From Octodonta nipae (lineage: Eukaryota; Arthropoda; Insecta; Coleoptera; Chrysomelidae): 64,000 bases of DNA. The position numbers and the translations under genes are program-made. The notes beneath the pieces were generated by a model that had not been told where the DNA came from, searched no databases, and worked only from the letters and a program-made list of their open reading frames with translations. The stretch covers positions 70,375,588 through 70,439,587 of the forward strand of contig CM067222.1 of the NCBI GenBank assembly GCA_034190945.1, written 5' to 3'. Positions 22,398 to 33,700 of the stretch are shown in pieces. Positions within the stretch are counted from its first letter, which is position 1. The number at the start of each line of letters is the position of its first letter.

Positions 22398-23290
22398 GGG
22401 TGCGTTCCACTTAGCGATCACAACGCTCAAAATACTCCTTTAGCTGTTCCACATGACGACTGCGGTCGTTGTAAGCGCGGCGAAAACGTCATTAATGACG
22501 TCATTATTTTCGCTCACACCACGCTCACAACGACCTATCTGAAGATATGGGTCAAAGTGGACGTTCAGAAGTTTGGCGCAATTTTTAAACTTTTAAAGAT
22601 TGGCGACAACTAAAATAGTATTATATGATTCGGATACTCCTGTGGAAGCTTATGTTTCTCAAGCTGATGCAGAACGTGTGAAGACAGGTAAATGTAATTA
22701 TGTTAAGTTTAAAAAAATAATTTTAGTTCATATTAAACATTATTTATACATTTGTCCCCATTTATCAATAACATAACCTAACTTGGTAAATAAACAATGT
22801 TCATTATCGTTGTGAAAATATTTCTTTCGTGAAACATTTTTTTTTGTTTATAGATATGTTGTTTGCTAAATGACTTTTGAATTCCTCATCTGAATAAAGA
22901 TTATTTACATTCTCGTAATCAATAATACGTGGCCTAAGTTTTCGTTTTTCACGATTATAATTTTGTAAAATTGCATTCCACTCTTCATCTAAACTAGATG
23001 AAGTAGTTTCTGGAGCATTATTGCGACGCATCAACAAATATCCAACTGCTGTAAAATACATTTCGATTATATTCAAACTCAAATTGTTTAAAAGCTCCTC
23101 AAAAATGAAATATACAAAATTAAATTGTATATTTTTTACTATAAATCAAGTTAACCGATTTACAGGAATGCTCAAAACGCTTCATACTCCGTTCCACTTG
23201 AGTTTATGATTTAACCACTCGCAAGCAAGTGGAATGGGAGAAACCTCTTCTATGAGCATGGTCGTTGTGATCGCTAAGTGGAACGCACTC
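22398..23290 (-). mobile_element. PIF/Harbinger DNA transposon, internally deleted
   Basis: Terminal inverted repeats: left GGGTGCGTTCCACTTAGCGA from 22398, right ending TCGCTAAGTGGAACGCACTC at 23290. A 3-bp duplication GTA flanks both sides (22395-22397 and 23291-23293), the size used by Harbinger elements. At 893 bp the element is far shorter than a complete one. It keeps only the start of a transposase-like frame on the - strand. The sub-terminal GTCGTTGTGAGCG-type motifs are also typical. Confidence 0.85.
22804..23082 (-). pseudogene. N-terminal fragment of a Harbinger transposase-like protein
   Basis: A 92-residue frame reads SSSLDEEWNAILQNYNREK, RPRIIDYENVNNLYSDEEFK and SHLANN. The 'YSDEEFKSHF' stretch is characteristic of the N-terminus of HARBI1-like nucleases of insect Harbinger elements. 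The DDE nuclease domain is absent, so it is non-functional. It lies centrally between the inverted repeats at 22398 and 23290. Confidence 0.65.
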
Positions 23291-23989
23291 GTAGTGTATA
23301 TTTGTTGTGTTGATACACATTTTGGATATATTTGACATGAATATTTAAATTCAGGAACCCCCTTTCTGCTGTTGTAATTAAAGGTGATGGGTGTTTATAC
23401 AATTTTAACAATTGTTCTTTAATTTGTTTTCACAAAAATAAGAAATGTCTTACTGCACAATACTGTTTTCTATCGCTGTAAAATACTGTGACCAGCCAAC
23501 TTTGAACAGCTGTAAATTTAAATATATGAATGGCATAGGCTTGAAACCACACATATGTTCATAAAGTAGAGAAACAATTTTGGAAAAGTAAAAACGAGGA
23601 ACTTACTAGCGCTATCTCTTATTGCCATGGAACAACCTAGTAGAAATAAAAACGAGTCATAATGAAGGTATGTAGAATGTAGATACTTAACGTATCACCC
23701 TCTCATACAGAGTAATAACCGACTGTTTTGTTTATAACTATTTGTTCTCAATTAATGTCCAGGATACTTTCAGATAAAATTTCCGGCATTAAAACTACTG
23801 GTAGTAGACACTGTTATGACCTCAACTTAGAATCCTTAACAAATACCTCACAGATATATTGAGCAAACCTTGGCGATCAAGTGCTCAGGCCTCGTACGGA
23901 CTTAATTTAAGTAGGCGTTTATTTCTCTATGAGTATATTTCCATTGGTCTCAAGTTAAAACTTATACATGTTCTCAAAAATAAGGGAGA

Positions 23990-24096
23990 TCCTGAAGATG
24001 TATAAATTGTAGGCCTATATGTCTGTTGCCAATAATTTCAAAAATTTTTGAATCATTATATATTAATAGACCAACTAATTAATTTGGGGTAAATAA
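23990..24096 (+). pseudogene. LINE reverse transcriptase fragment, left of element C
   Basis: One frame reads RPICLLPIISKIFESLYINR, the 'YRPISLLPxxSKIFE' block of Jockey-type LINE RTs. It stops at the left end of element C. The matching continuation lies at 29069, on the other side of element C, so a LINE copy was split by the insertion. Confidence 0.8.
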
Positions 24097-24381
24097 TGTG
24101 ACGGGAATTCATCCGATATTTCGTGGAATTTAAAATATCTTTCATCTGTGGCCTCGAGGCTGGTAAGTTAAAGTTCTCGAAGAATTCGAGAGTCCTTGAA
24201 GGAAATTTCACGGCGGCACTTGTGACATTCTGAAGTATTTTCACGAGTTTAGTAAATATCAGGTGTTCAAGATAAATTGTAAATAGTTGTATGAATATAA
24301 AATATTGGAAATAAATTATAGTGAGGTCGACTCTGTTTTTTAAATAAATCCAAGAACCCGAGAATAAATAAAAATATTATT
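24097..24381 (+). repeat. 5' LTR of element C
   Basis: It begins TGTGACGGGAATTCATCCG and shares GAGAGTCCTTGAAGGAAATT, GTAAATATCAGGTG and the AAATCCAAGAACCCGAG block with the 3' LTR at 28762. It ends near 24381 where the homology to the 3' LTR end (AACATTACA) stops. The TATA-containing segment present in the 3' LTR is missing here. Confidence 0.85.
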
Positions 24382-24442
24382 GTTGGGTGAAGTGTTCAGT
24401 GTATTTGTGGAACTTTAAAAGTGAAAAATAAATAGACTGACA

Positions 24443-25860
24443 ATGTTTAAAGCGGCGAGTTTGGACCAATTGAAAGTAACTGATTTAAAAAAGAACAGGG
24501 GGACAGGGATTTAAAAATTAGTGGGGAAAAAGTGATTTAAGACAACCCTACGAGATGCCCTAATAAATGAAGGTAATATTCCAAATATTTATTTGCTTGA
24601 AGTTTATGGTAATGGGGACATGAGTATGCTATTAAAAAAATGAAGAAAATTTAGAATATAAACTACATAAATTCTCAAACTCTAGAAGATAAATTGCTAA
24701 AAAATTGTAAACATTTCAGAGAGGCGTTATAACATAAATTAGTAGACAATTCTAAAACCCTAGAAGACAAATTACTTAAAAAATCTAAAACACTAGATGA
24801 CAAATTGGTAGAAAATTCTAGTCTTTAGAAGATAAGCTATAAACATTACAAGAAAATTCTAAAATTCTAGAAGACAAATTACTAGAAAATGCTAAAACCA
24901 TATAATCCTTAGAAGCCCAATTGCTGGAAAATTCTAAATCCTTAGAAGAAAATTTGAAAAACAAGGTACAGAAAAGTCAGAAATGCTGGAAGAGAAAATA
25001 GTCGAGAATGAAGCTCGGAAAGAAGAGCTAAAGCAGAAAATGGCCGAAGAGAGCTGAAGTAGACGACAGTCAAAAACGAAATGCGAATAGAAGAGCAAAA
25101 CAGATAATGGAGGGTGAGATCAACAAAATAAAAGAACAGGTAGTCACAATACAAAGGGCAGAAACAGTCCGAAAGTAGTGGAATCGAAAATAGGTCGGGA
25201 AGGAGCAAGACACAAAATGAAACCTCCACAATTTGATGGAAAATCGTCATGGACTAATTATCAGCGACAATTCGAGGCTACAGTAAAGCTAAACGGATGG
25301 TCGGCAAGGAGACGACAATAAAATTAACCCTGGCCTTAAGAGAGGACACAACATATATTTTGCAAACGTTGAATACCTCTGAGCAAGAAGACTACGAACA
25401 ACTGGTCAAACATTTGTAACTGAGATATGGACAGACCTATTTGAAGCACGTTTTCCACTCTCAAATGAAAAATCGCCACCAGAAATCGAATGAATCCCCA
25501 CAAGAATTTGACTGTCTGCTCCGCCTTGCCTATTCAGCCACACCGGAAAATGAGATAGACAGATTAGCATGGCAAGCGTTTTTGGACGTACTGCGGGACC
25601 ACGAAGCCAAACAAGCATTGATACTAACTCGACTAACTCAATTAGTGGATGCATTGGCTCGAGCTCTGCAATTCGAGGCTGTGAAAAATACCTATAGAGG
25701 TCAAATCAGAGTCATTGAAGGAGAATCAGAATATGGCGGAAATGACATTCTCTGGAAGAAAGATAGTGGAGGAAGTCCTGACCGAAAAAAGACAATTGAG
25801 ATGTTGGAAGTGTGCTAAGGTAGGACACATACGCAGTCGTTGCAAGGAGAGTAACGGAGT
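24443..25860 (+). pseudogene. Gag of element C: SAP-like start, 11-residue repeats, CCHC knuckle
   Basis: ATG at 24443 gives the same start as element B (LDQLKVTDLKKN), with a GKK/LI-type SAP remainder in other frames to about 24575. From about 24660 to 24960 a 33-bp unit recurs, encoding variants of NSKTLEDKLLE; an 11-residue repeat of this type favours a long right-handed coiled coil. The Gag core begins near 25216 with KPPQFDGKSSWTNYQRQFEA and runs to EARQTL/AKQALILTRLTQL-type sequence near 25640. The knuckle CWKCAKVGHIRSRC at 25802-25853 has all zinc ligands. Multiple stops interrupt the whole. Confidence 0.82.
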
Positions 25861-26029
25861 CCCGACTTTCTCGTCAACGCATATGTCGCTTCGCTACGCA
25901 ACCACTTAAACGGTGTCTTTGTACATGGCCTTATTAATAAGAAGCAATGTGCAATGCTGCTGATGCGACAAGAACAGGTATAAGGCTTAACATTGTAGAA
26001 CAGACAATGATAAAACCAACAAAATGACA

Positions 26030-26200
26030 ATTGCGAACAGCAACAGGAGAAGCAGCTAAGGTCCATGGTGACATAGAGTTTGAAATGGTCTTGGAAAATA
26101 CAACATTCCAACATTAAGTATTAGTGGCCGACATCGAAGTCATCATTGGAATGGATGTCATAAGTTCCAAGGGATTCGAGTTAAACTTTAAAAGCAGAAT
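26030..26200 (+). pseudogene. Protease remnant of element C
   Basis: Readable pieces QLRTATGEAAKVHGDIEFEM and VLVADIEVIIGMDVISSKGF (about 26030-26180) match the distal half of gypsy-type aspartic protease, as in element A at 897-952. The active-site half is not recognisable and a stop separates the pieces. The sequence continues towards RT with KHKINTGDAQPIRQQ (about 26706-26750), where the foreign repeat begins. Confidence 0.7.
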
Positions 26201-26744
26201 TCTGCGAGTAAATGACGAAGAAGTGGTGAGTCATGGGAAAGACGACATAATGCCTTCGAGCAATCTTAGCAGAAGATGTAAATGTCCCGGAAAGAGCTGA
26301 AATTATTGTAGATGCTTGTCCAGAGGAGAAAGCTAAAGCTGGCACAGTAATGATGTTTATTCCCGAACTTAATGGCGGAAATTTAGGCAAAGAAATCGCA
26401 CTGGGGAAGACTCTGTTTAGTGCCAAGGAGATTATGCCAGTAAGAGTAATGAACCTGAATCATTAGTCGGTTGCGTTAAAGAAAGAAACAATTTTGGGCC
26501 ACTTTTCAACAGTTTCCTCTGTAGTCAGAAGCACACAACATACAGCAATAGCACCCGATAAACTATCTAAAGAAATGGAAAGACTCATCACAGATTCTTC
26601 CAGGAATTTGAAACCAATCCAGAAACCAAATTTGAGAAACATCGTGGACATTATCAGGATATCTTCGACTTAGGGAGAGGAACGAGAGGACGGACTAAAC
26701 TGGTGAAACATAAAATCAATACTGGGGATGCTCAGCCTATTCGG

Positions 26745-26960
26745 CAGCAAGTCCGTAGCCAGGGGGGGCTCAAACACCGCCCCCCCGAAATTTTTTGTTT
26801 CAATATTCAATTTTAACCAATTAATCATCTTTTTCATAAGATTAAATTTTATATTTATACATTTTTATATATCCTGGAAATATATGAACACAAAATCTGT
26901 AGATTTTATAGTACTAATCAGCCCACCACCAATCAAAAAAATTATGCACGTATTATAGTC
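26745..26960. repeat. Dispersed repeat replacing the RT of element C
   Basis: It starts CCGTAGCCAGGGGGGGCTC, a GC-rich end typical of an insect repeat class, and continues into AT-rich DNA. Positions 26796-26950 match 36690-36850 closely (shared TTCAATTTTAACCAA, ATCATCTTTTTCATAAGA, ATATATCCTG, AAAAAAATTATSCA blocks). It sits exactly where the pol frame of C is lost, so it is an insertion with accompanying deletion of RT. Confidence 0.75.
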
Positions 26961-27028
26961 GGTATGTTGCAGGATTTGCGAATATCGCCAACCTAGACCC
27001 ACAGAAGGGCAGGTGATGTACCAGTGGG

Positions 27029-27790
27029 ATGAGGAATGCCAGCGAAAAGAGCATTGACCAGTGCTCCCATTCTAATTTATCATTTACCAGATGGGACGCA
27101 AGCAATGCCAGAATTGGTGCGGTACTTTCGCAGATCCAAGAGGGTCAGGAGAAAGTAATCGGATATTTCAGCAAGACCTTGAGCAAACCAGAACGGAAAT
27201 ACTGCGTAACTCTTGGCTGTGGTAGAGGGGGTGGAACAATTCTACAAGTACCTTTATGGTAAAAGATTCGTACTAAGGACTCATCACGCAGCACTTAAAT
27301 GGCTCCTGCAGTTTAAAAATTCCAAAGGAGAAGTGGCAAGGTGGATTGAGAGGTTGCTAGAATTCGATTTCGAGGCGGAACATCACGCTGGCACAAGCCT
27401 GATGCCTTATTGAGAAGATCATGCCCTGATATATTGTCAGTGAGCTGAAGAAAAAGGAGCTGTTCTCTGTAGAACTATCGCTGTCGATGAACATTGGCAA
27501 TCTGAGGAGATCCGAAAAGACCAGAGATTTGATCCAGAGTTAAAAGAGGTTATCTGGTGGAAGGAAGAAGAAGCGCGTGCTGGAAACTTCAAAGGAGCGC
27601 AAGGAGAGAAAACAGATTATAATTACCAGAAATAAGAGGCAGGAGGTTTGGCGAGAACTACATTGTGGTACAACCGGAGGGCATCTGGGGTTAACGAAAA
27701 CCCCGGTGGAAGTTAAGAGAATTCTTCTGTTGGGTAATCTGCCAAGCAGATGTCTAAGATTGGTGCCGTAAATGTGCTGTTTGTGCAGAA
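27029..27790 (+). pseudogene. RNase H and integrase zinc domain of element C
   Basis: RNase H: IGAVLSQIQEGQEKVIGYFS, KTLSKPERKYCVT, then in a shifted frame VEQFYKYLYGKRFVLRTHHA to 27413. The integrase N-terminal part follows at about 27480-27790 (RKDQRFDPELKEVIWW, GGHLGLTKTP). The DDE core is mostly missing: only NVGSPFERVT-like and GPFPES-like pieces remain at 27835-27905 before the sequence jumps to the pol tail near 27950. Element B keeps this core, so the two copies complement each other for inferring the family layout. Confidence 0.82.
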
Positions 27791-28119
27791 AGTAATGGTC
27801 TTCAAAAGCGAGCAAAAGCTCCCATGAATGAATGAATGTGGGCAGTCCATTCGAAAGAGTAACCATTAATGTTGACGGTCCATTTCCTGAATCTGACTCC
27901 GGAAATAAGTACAGAAGCTTATGCCTTGCCAAAAGAAGGAACCATATGACAATGACATTAAAACAGAAGGGAATTCCAAGTTGATTATCTTGTTAGATTG
28001 TATAACCCGCAACGTTGTCGGGATATTCGTTCAAGCTACAGAGATCTTGGGATGGGCCTTACCAAATTGTAATGAGAATCAATAATGTTGTCTACAGGAT
28101 AAGAAAGTTACATCGAAGA

Positions 28120-28750
28120 AAACAAAAGGTGGTATATTTCAACAGGTTAGCCCCTTAAGCCGGAAGTCATGACGGCAAAGTTGAGCAAGCCCAAGCCCGC
28201 AGCATCCAACCACCCGATGAAGACATGAGCTTTGAACAGTTTATGGCACTGTACTGGGTGCCCATAGAATATGCTTTGGCTCATTACGTGGCTCGAGATC
28301 TCCGGATGTCTAAGGCAATAATAACCAAGGTGTTTTCAAAGAAGTACTGCCAGTTCCAGAGGCTAAGGGAGCAAGATCTACTGGTAGGGAAGGTCCTTCA
28401 TCTCGAAGATAAACAATCAATGGGTACCAGAGATATCTTCTATTTGGGAACGAAAACATTCTCGCAGGACAAGCCAACAAATAGCGATCTTTGGAGGACT
28501 CTGGTTAGAGTTAAGAACGATGATTATGGAGAAGAACCTGATGAAATTGGCGGTCCCAAATATAGCCTGTGAGTTGGATGGACTGGATTGGAGATTGGTG
28601 TGAAATTTGATGGAAACTATCTTTCGATTCAGTGGCATCGACATCCTTATATGCTGTCTCAATATTCGCTGCCCAGATTTTAAGACCGTTGACTGTTACT
28701 TTCACCGAACGTCTCGTTGTCGAAATGGAGTCCTGCAAAAATCCCATACC
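28120..28750 (+). pseudogene. Pol tail fused in frame to macrodomain, then CCCH finger, element C
   Basis: The pol tail (YFNRLAP, then a TAA, then GSHDGKVEQAQARSIQPPDE-like) is in the same frame as the macrodomain that opens at 28225, so the macrodomain appears to be a C-terminal part of the Pol polyprotein. Motifs: PIEYALAHYVARDLRMSKAI, FYLGTKTFSQDKPTN. A frameshift near 28520 is followed in another frame by LMKLAVPNIACELDGLDWR, where the Cys codon is intact (TGA in element B), and by GIDILICCLN. The zinc-finger remnant at 28694-28747 keeps C-x7-C but a small deletion disrupts the last two ligands. No other function is suggested by the neighbours. Confidence 0.8.
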
Positions 28751-28761
28751 ATGAAAGATTC

Positions 28762-29068
28762 TGTGACTGTCGCCTCGAGGCCAGCGGCTTTGTTGGCTTT
28801 GTTAAAGTTATCGAAGAATTCGAGAGTCCTTGAAGGAAATTTCACGGCGGCTCTTTGACATTCTAGAGAATTCCGAGAAGAAATATATAAATACGGAGAG
28901 CTGACGGGAGGATTCATTCGGTATTTTGTCGCAGTTTAGTAAATATCAGGTGGTCAAGATAAATTGTAAATAGTTGTGTGAATATAAAGTGGTGGAAATA
29001 AATTATAGTGAGTTCGACTCTGTTTTTAAATAAACCCAAGAACTCGAAGAGTAAATAAAAACATTACA
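28762..29068 (+). repeat. 3' LTR of element C
   Basis: It begins TGTGACTGTCGCCTCGAGG and ends AAAAACATTACA, followed by the ATAA duplication. It contains AAATATATAAATACGG (promoter box, about 28882) and AATAAA signals near the end. The first ~60 bp of the 5' LTR have no clear match here, so the 5' part is shortened. Confidence 0.85.
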
Positions 29069-29400
29069 ATAATATCTTTAAAGAAAATCAATTTGGTTTG
29101 TGTTTACAAAAAACCGTATATGCTACATTCTTGGACTTAACGAGGGCATTCGCTTGCACTAATTTATTTATAAAAAGCTATCACACCACAAGTTTGACAG
29201 GTAGTATTACCCTTGTAAATTCCTATTTAGAAGCAAGAGAACAATATGTTCTTTTTGAAAATCAGCAGTCGACCAATTGAAGGATTCAGCAGATGGTGCA
29301 GGGCTTTGAGCCGGGTCCTCCGTTTACATACATAAATGACTTGCCAAACTTTAACAATCTATTGAAGCTGCTGATAATCATCTAATAATACCACCACGTT
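29069..29400 (+). pseudogene. LINE reverse transcriptase fragment, right of element C
   Basis: The frame gives ENQFGLCLQK, then VYATFLDLTRAFACTNLFI (the 'FLDLTKAFDxVxH' block with the catalytic Asp changed to Ala), VNSYLEAREQYV, and after a stop a GPPFTYINDLPNF stretch. This is the direct continuation of the RT block at 23990-24096, interrupted by element C. It is Jockey-like; the exact clade cannot be given by eye. Confidence 0.8.
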
Positions 29401-30744
29401 GTGGCACTATCAACCTTCACACCCAATATTGAAGCGGACTCAAATAAAACAGTGTGAAATTGAGAATTGTTTTTTAGTCAATAGGCTTAGTCTCAACAAT
29501 AGTAAAACCTAGAACATGAACTTTACTTTTCTGCAATCTTTTCAACATCGACGCTAGTAACTGACGCATCAGTGCAATTCTTGGGGGGTCTACCTTGATC
29601 CTGGGATGACCAGGGAAGCCCACCTCAATTTTCTTAGCTCTTATATAAAATAACTTTCCTGTCAAACAGTGTATGTAGGGGCACATTACTGATAGTGCAT
29701 CATGGGTACTTTAGCTCTAATATGTCCTACGCAATTTTAAAATTTCTTGGGGAAAACCACTTACTCTACCTTGCACTTTTAGCCTTCAGTGCATTATCTA
29801 TATGAAACAGAACCAATACCGCTACAGAACACACAACGATATTCACTCCTATTCAAGTAGGAAAGGAGGAGAGTTCGTTTTTAGGTACCACAAATTCCAA
29901 CGAACGAAAATTAAATTAAACATATATCATTTTAAAGCAAGAGTGAAAAATTGTCTTTTAAAACACGCCTTGTATGCTGTCAAAGTACTTGGGAAGTAAT
30001 TTTAATGTATACATTTTTAATGTGTAAAGTGTTTGTCTCTACAATGTACTCTGTTGTGTATATATTAGTAAATAAGACGTACGTTTTATGTTCTTACCAT
30101 TTTAAAAACATTTTATGTATTCTTTATTGTATACACTATTTATACTTTTTATACTCTTGTACCGTTGGACTTGTAGAAACAGCCTTATTCGGTCAATCTA
30201 TGTTTTATCCTTACAAGATGAGTTCATATAAGTGCCTTTATCTTTGTACTAAACCGCCTATTTATTTCTTGGAACATGCCTTATAAAAGCAAATCATGCC
30301 ATTTTTACTGGTCTTTTCAACGCTGTGTTAATTCTTGTAGCGCTGTTCTCAGTAGATATATATTTACTTCGTTCTAGCCCTTGACCTTGTAAAACCATAT
30401 TTTGTACTGTTGATGTTTTGCTTAATCTTACAGATGTTTTTACTTCGATTACGGGTGATGATATCTTGGAAAAAGAAAACATGTTTGGAGTAGATGACTA
30501 TTTCAAATAAAATTAACTTGGCATGTAAAAAATTCTTCCTGGTCAAAAGCTTTTTAATGAGAGACTAAGTTGCTGTCCTTGTACTAAAACTTGTTTTAGG
30601 CATGCTAAGTGCCTTTAGAAAAAAATAAATCAAGAGTCAAGTTCAATAATAACAACTGCTTACATTTCACCCTTATAAAATTTGTAAAACTTATTTATTA
30701 TGTACACCAACAATTATATAAAATTTTATTGTATAGATGTCTTT
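29401..30744. other. Intergenic DNA and sniffer 3' flank
   Basis: No recognisable gene. An open stretch on the - strand at 29474-29686 has no motif I know. TTTATT at 30725-30730 and near 30694 read as AATAAA on the - strand, 15-50 bp beyond the sniffer stop codon, and are likely polyadenylation signals for that gene. Confidence 0.45.
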
Positions 30745-33700
30745 TCACCAGCTCAGTTTTTTTCCATCCCACTGATAGAACCCCCCGTTGTGTTCCTCGC
30801 TTAAACTTCTTAGTACATTAACTAAACCTTCCACACTAGCCGATACTTCCATCGGAGCGCCTGCTCCACCCAATTCGGTCTTAACCCAACCAGGATGAAT
30901 GCAAGTAACAAGGATTCCATCCTTCTTCAAATCCACGCTTAAAGATTTTGTTGCCATGTTCAGAGCGGACTGTAAAAAGGAACAGAAGCAATTAGATATA
31001 AAATACTAATAACTGTGATTTTGTTTACTTTAGAACACCTGTAGGGATATAACCCTCCACTGTCATTAACACTTATTGATCCTAAAACGGATGACATGTT
31101 TATTACAGCAGATTTTTTACAACCCATTGCTACATTTCTGTTGTTGTCAGCTGCTCTTTTCAGTAAAGGTAGCAGAGCCTAAAAATGTAAACGTTTTTAA
31201 TGTTATGATAAGGCGTCAGGAACTTCAGAGACAGAAAATATACTATAGGTGTCAAGTATCAATTAAATATGAAGTTTTCAGCATTAAATATGAAGGGAAA
31301 TACAAATGTGCATTTATTATACTAGGTACTAACTATAGATTGTAGTTCATCGACAATTTGATAAATACAAGAGTAAGAGAGATACATGAAGGCCATGAAG
31401 GATCCAAGGTACGAAAAGCCAGGTACAAATTAAAAATGGTGCACCAACTTTTAGATGACGACTCCTTCAGACGACCGGAATTCTGTGAAATTATGACAAA
31501 TTAAATGAATAGAAATCCAAGGGTTATACTGCGAAACCTGACGGAATATTAACGACAAGAATTTACAGCTTTTATGTCAGCAAGTAGGCGGATCCTAAGT
31601 TGGGCACTTGATGTAAGATTTCGTTTAATTAATTACAGTACGTGAAATCATAATTTTTGAATTTACTTATTTTATCCATCAAAATTGGCCTAAACCCAAA
31701 CAAAATTAATGTGTGTGAGTAGATATTGTCAATACTTTTCAAATGAGATATTACTTGCCATAAGGTCCTTTTTAAACTTAGTGTCTACAGTACCTACCTA
31801 CCTCTGTGACCGCATATATCACTGTTATGTTATCTGTTAACACTAGTAGTGAAGTTTACAACGGTTTATTTTCAGCCTTCAAATTTCGTTAGGGTAGGTA
31901 GAACCGTTCGAAAGATACGAGGATGGGGGAGGGGACTTTTGACTGGCACTGTATATAGTAGCTCTATCACTAGATGTTGATATAGACGTTAGGTCAGTAT
32001 GACAAACTGGTTTGCAAAATTGTCTCAAATAATTATGAATGCATAGCATAGGTAACAATAATTACTTTTGTCAACAATAACGGACCAACAGTGTTAACTT
32101 GAAACGTTTCAATCATATGATCTGCTTTAACCATGTTTATTCTAGTAGATTTAGGAGCACAACCAGCATTGTTAAACAAAACATTCAGTCCATCGTCTTT
32201 CACAATATCTTCAACCTGTTTAGCAAAAGCTTCGAACGCATCAGTTTGCCTCACATCTAAAAGAAGGTTAATTCTAGTGATACATCTAAACAAAAAAAAA
32301 TATTATACTAACCTAACTGTAATATATGAACATTTTTGCTAGCTGTTGTTATATCAAGTAATTCCTGAAAAAAAATAATGCTTAGAATATCAAAATGCAA
32401 GGTTGTTCAAAGACCTGTAAAATAAGAATTAGCCTAATAGCATCAATGCGGGAAGAACTTGAAAAGGAAGTAGCCAACAAAATAAACGAAGAACAAGCAA
32501 GGTTCACGGCAATAATTTGTAGAAAAAAATGCAAAAAAATGAACAATTTATTTGTCGTTTATGATCTTCCGAAGGATAACGATCCAAATGTCAATTGTGC
32601 CTTGGCATATATAGATTCTGGTATATTAATAGTCAAACCATCCACATGCTCCAGGTCATTTACAGAAAAAAGTTTATTTATAATACGACAAATCAAACAA
32701 CAATGTGTTCTAGTGAACAGTTCTGAATAACTGGAATAAACTTCAATATGATAAAATCTTTCAAAGTTACTAAAAAAAATTGTTTCGTATTTATTCGTTG
32801 TTTTAAAAATTGAAAATATAGCCATTGCATTTTGCAAAATATTAATTTTTAGAAAGGGTCGTATTAGTTATTAGTCCATCGGATTTTCCTAACATCATTT
32901 AGAAAGCAGTGTTGAAAATTACCCCGATCAGTTTTGTTAAATATTGAGTGTAAAGATCTCAAAAAAGATTTAAAATGTAGCTTTTATAAAGTTAATTATC
33001 ACAGAAGCCAATATTTATTTGTTTATTATAAAGGGGGATCATATTAGTATAGTTGTTTTGTTATGTAAAGTTTTAAAAGGTTCCTCACAAGCTTGTCAAA
33101 TTTGTTTTTATTGCCTTGTTTATGTAATAAATAAACAATAATTTTATAAAATATGATACATTATATATTTTATTTTCTGTTCCTTAAATGTTCAAATGTA
33201 ATAATAGCTTATTTTTTAATCTGTAAAATAAAATATAAGTGTACAAATCGGTAGTATGATACCAGATAGTAATAATAAATAATAAAATAAATTAAAAACG
33301 TCCTTCAATTAATTCAGGGTTCAAATTCCTTGTTCATAAATATCAGATTCATATTAAAGAATTTTCTATTAAATTACTATATACTTGTTTTAAAAATTGT
33401 ACTGCTTTAAAAATAACTGCTTTACTTATTCAGTAAAATAATAATAAAAAATTTCGAATTCAAATATTAGTGACAGTTTATTTTCGTCCTCCAGTTGTAA
33501 AATAAAAAAGAATAAATTCGTTCAATATTTTCTGAGATAAAGAATGGTTTTAATAACATGTTTGATCGGATTTTCGAGATCTTGAACCACAAAGTTAACA
33601 AAAATACCATCCTTTGTTATTTTGCAAAAACTACTTGCCTATTTTTATATAAGAATAATTAAGATTTACAAAGAAAATAAAAAGATTTTTGTCTTGCTGT

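Larger units (their letters stand above)
24097..29068 (+). mobile_element. LTR retrotransposon C (same family as B), inserted in a LINE
   Basis: 5' LTR 24097-24381, gag 24443-25860, protease remnant 26030-26200, a foreign repeat at 26745-26960 where RT should be, RNase H 27029-27413, integrase zinc domain 27480-27790 with the core mostly deleted, macrodomain plus CCCH finger 28120-28750, and 3' LTR 28762-29068. The 4-bp sequence ATAA lies at both borders (24093-24096 and 29069-29072), a normal target duplication for Ty3/gypsy elements. This fixes both ends and proves it is one inserted unit. All frames carry stops. Confidence 0.92.
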
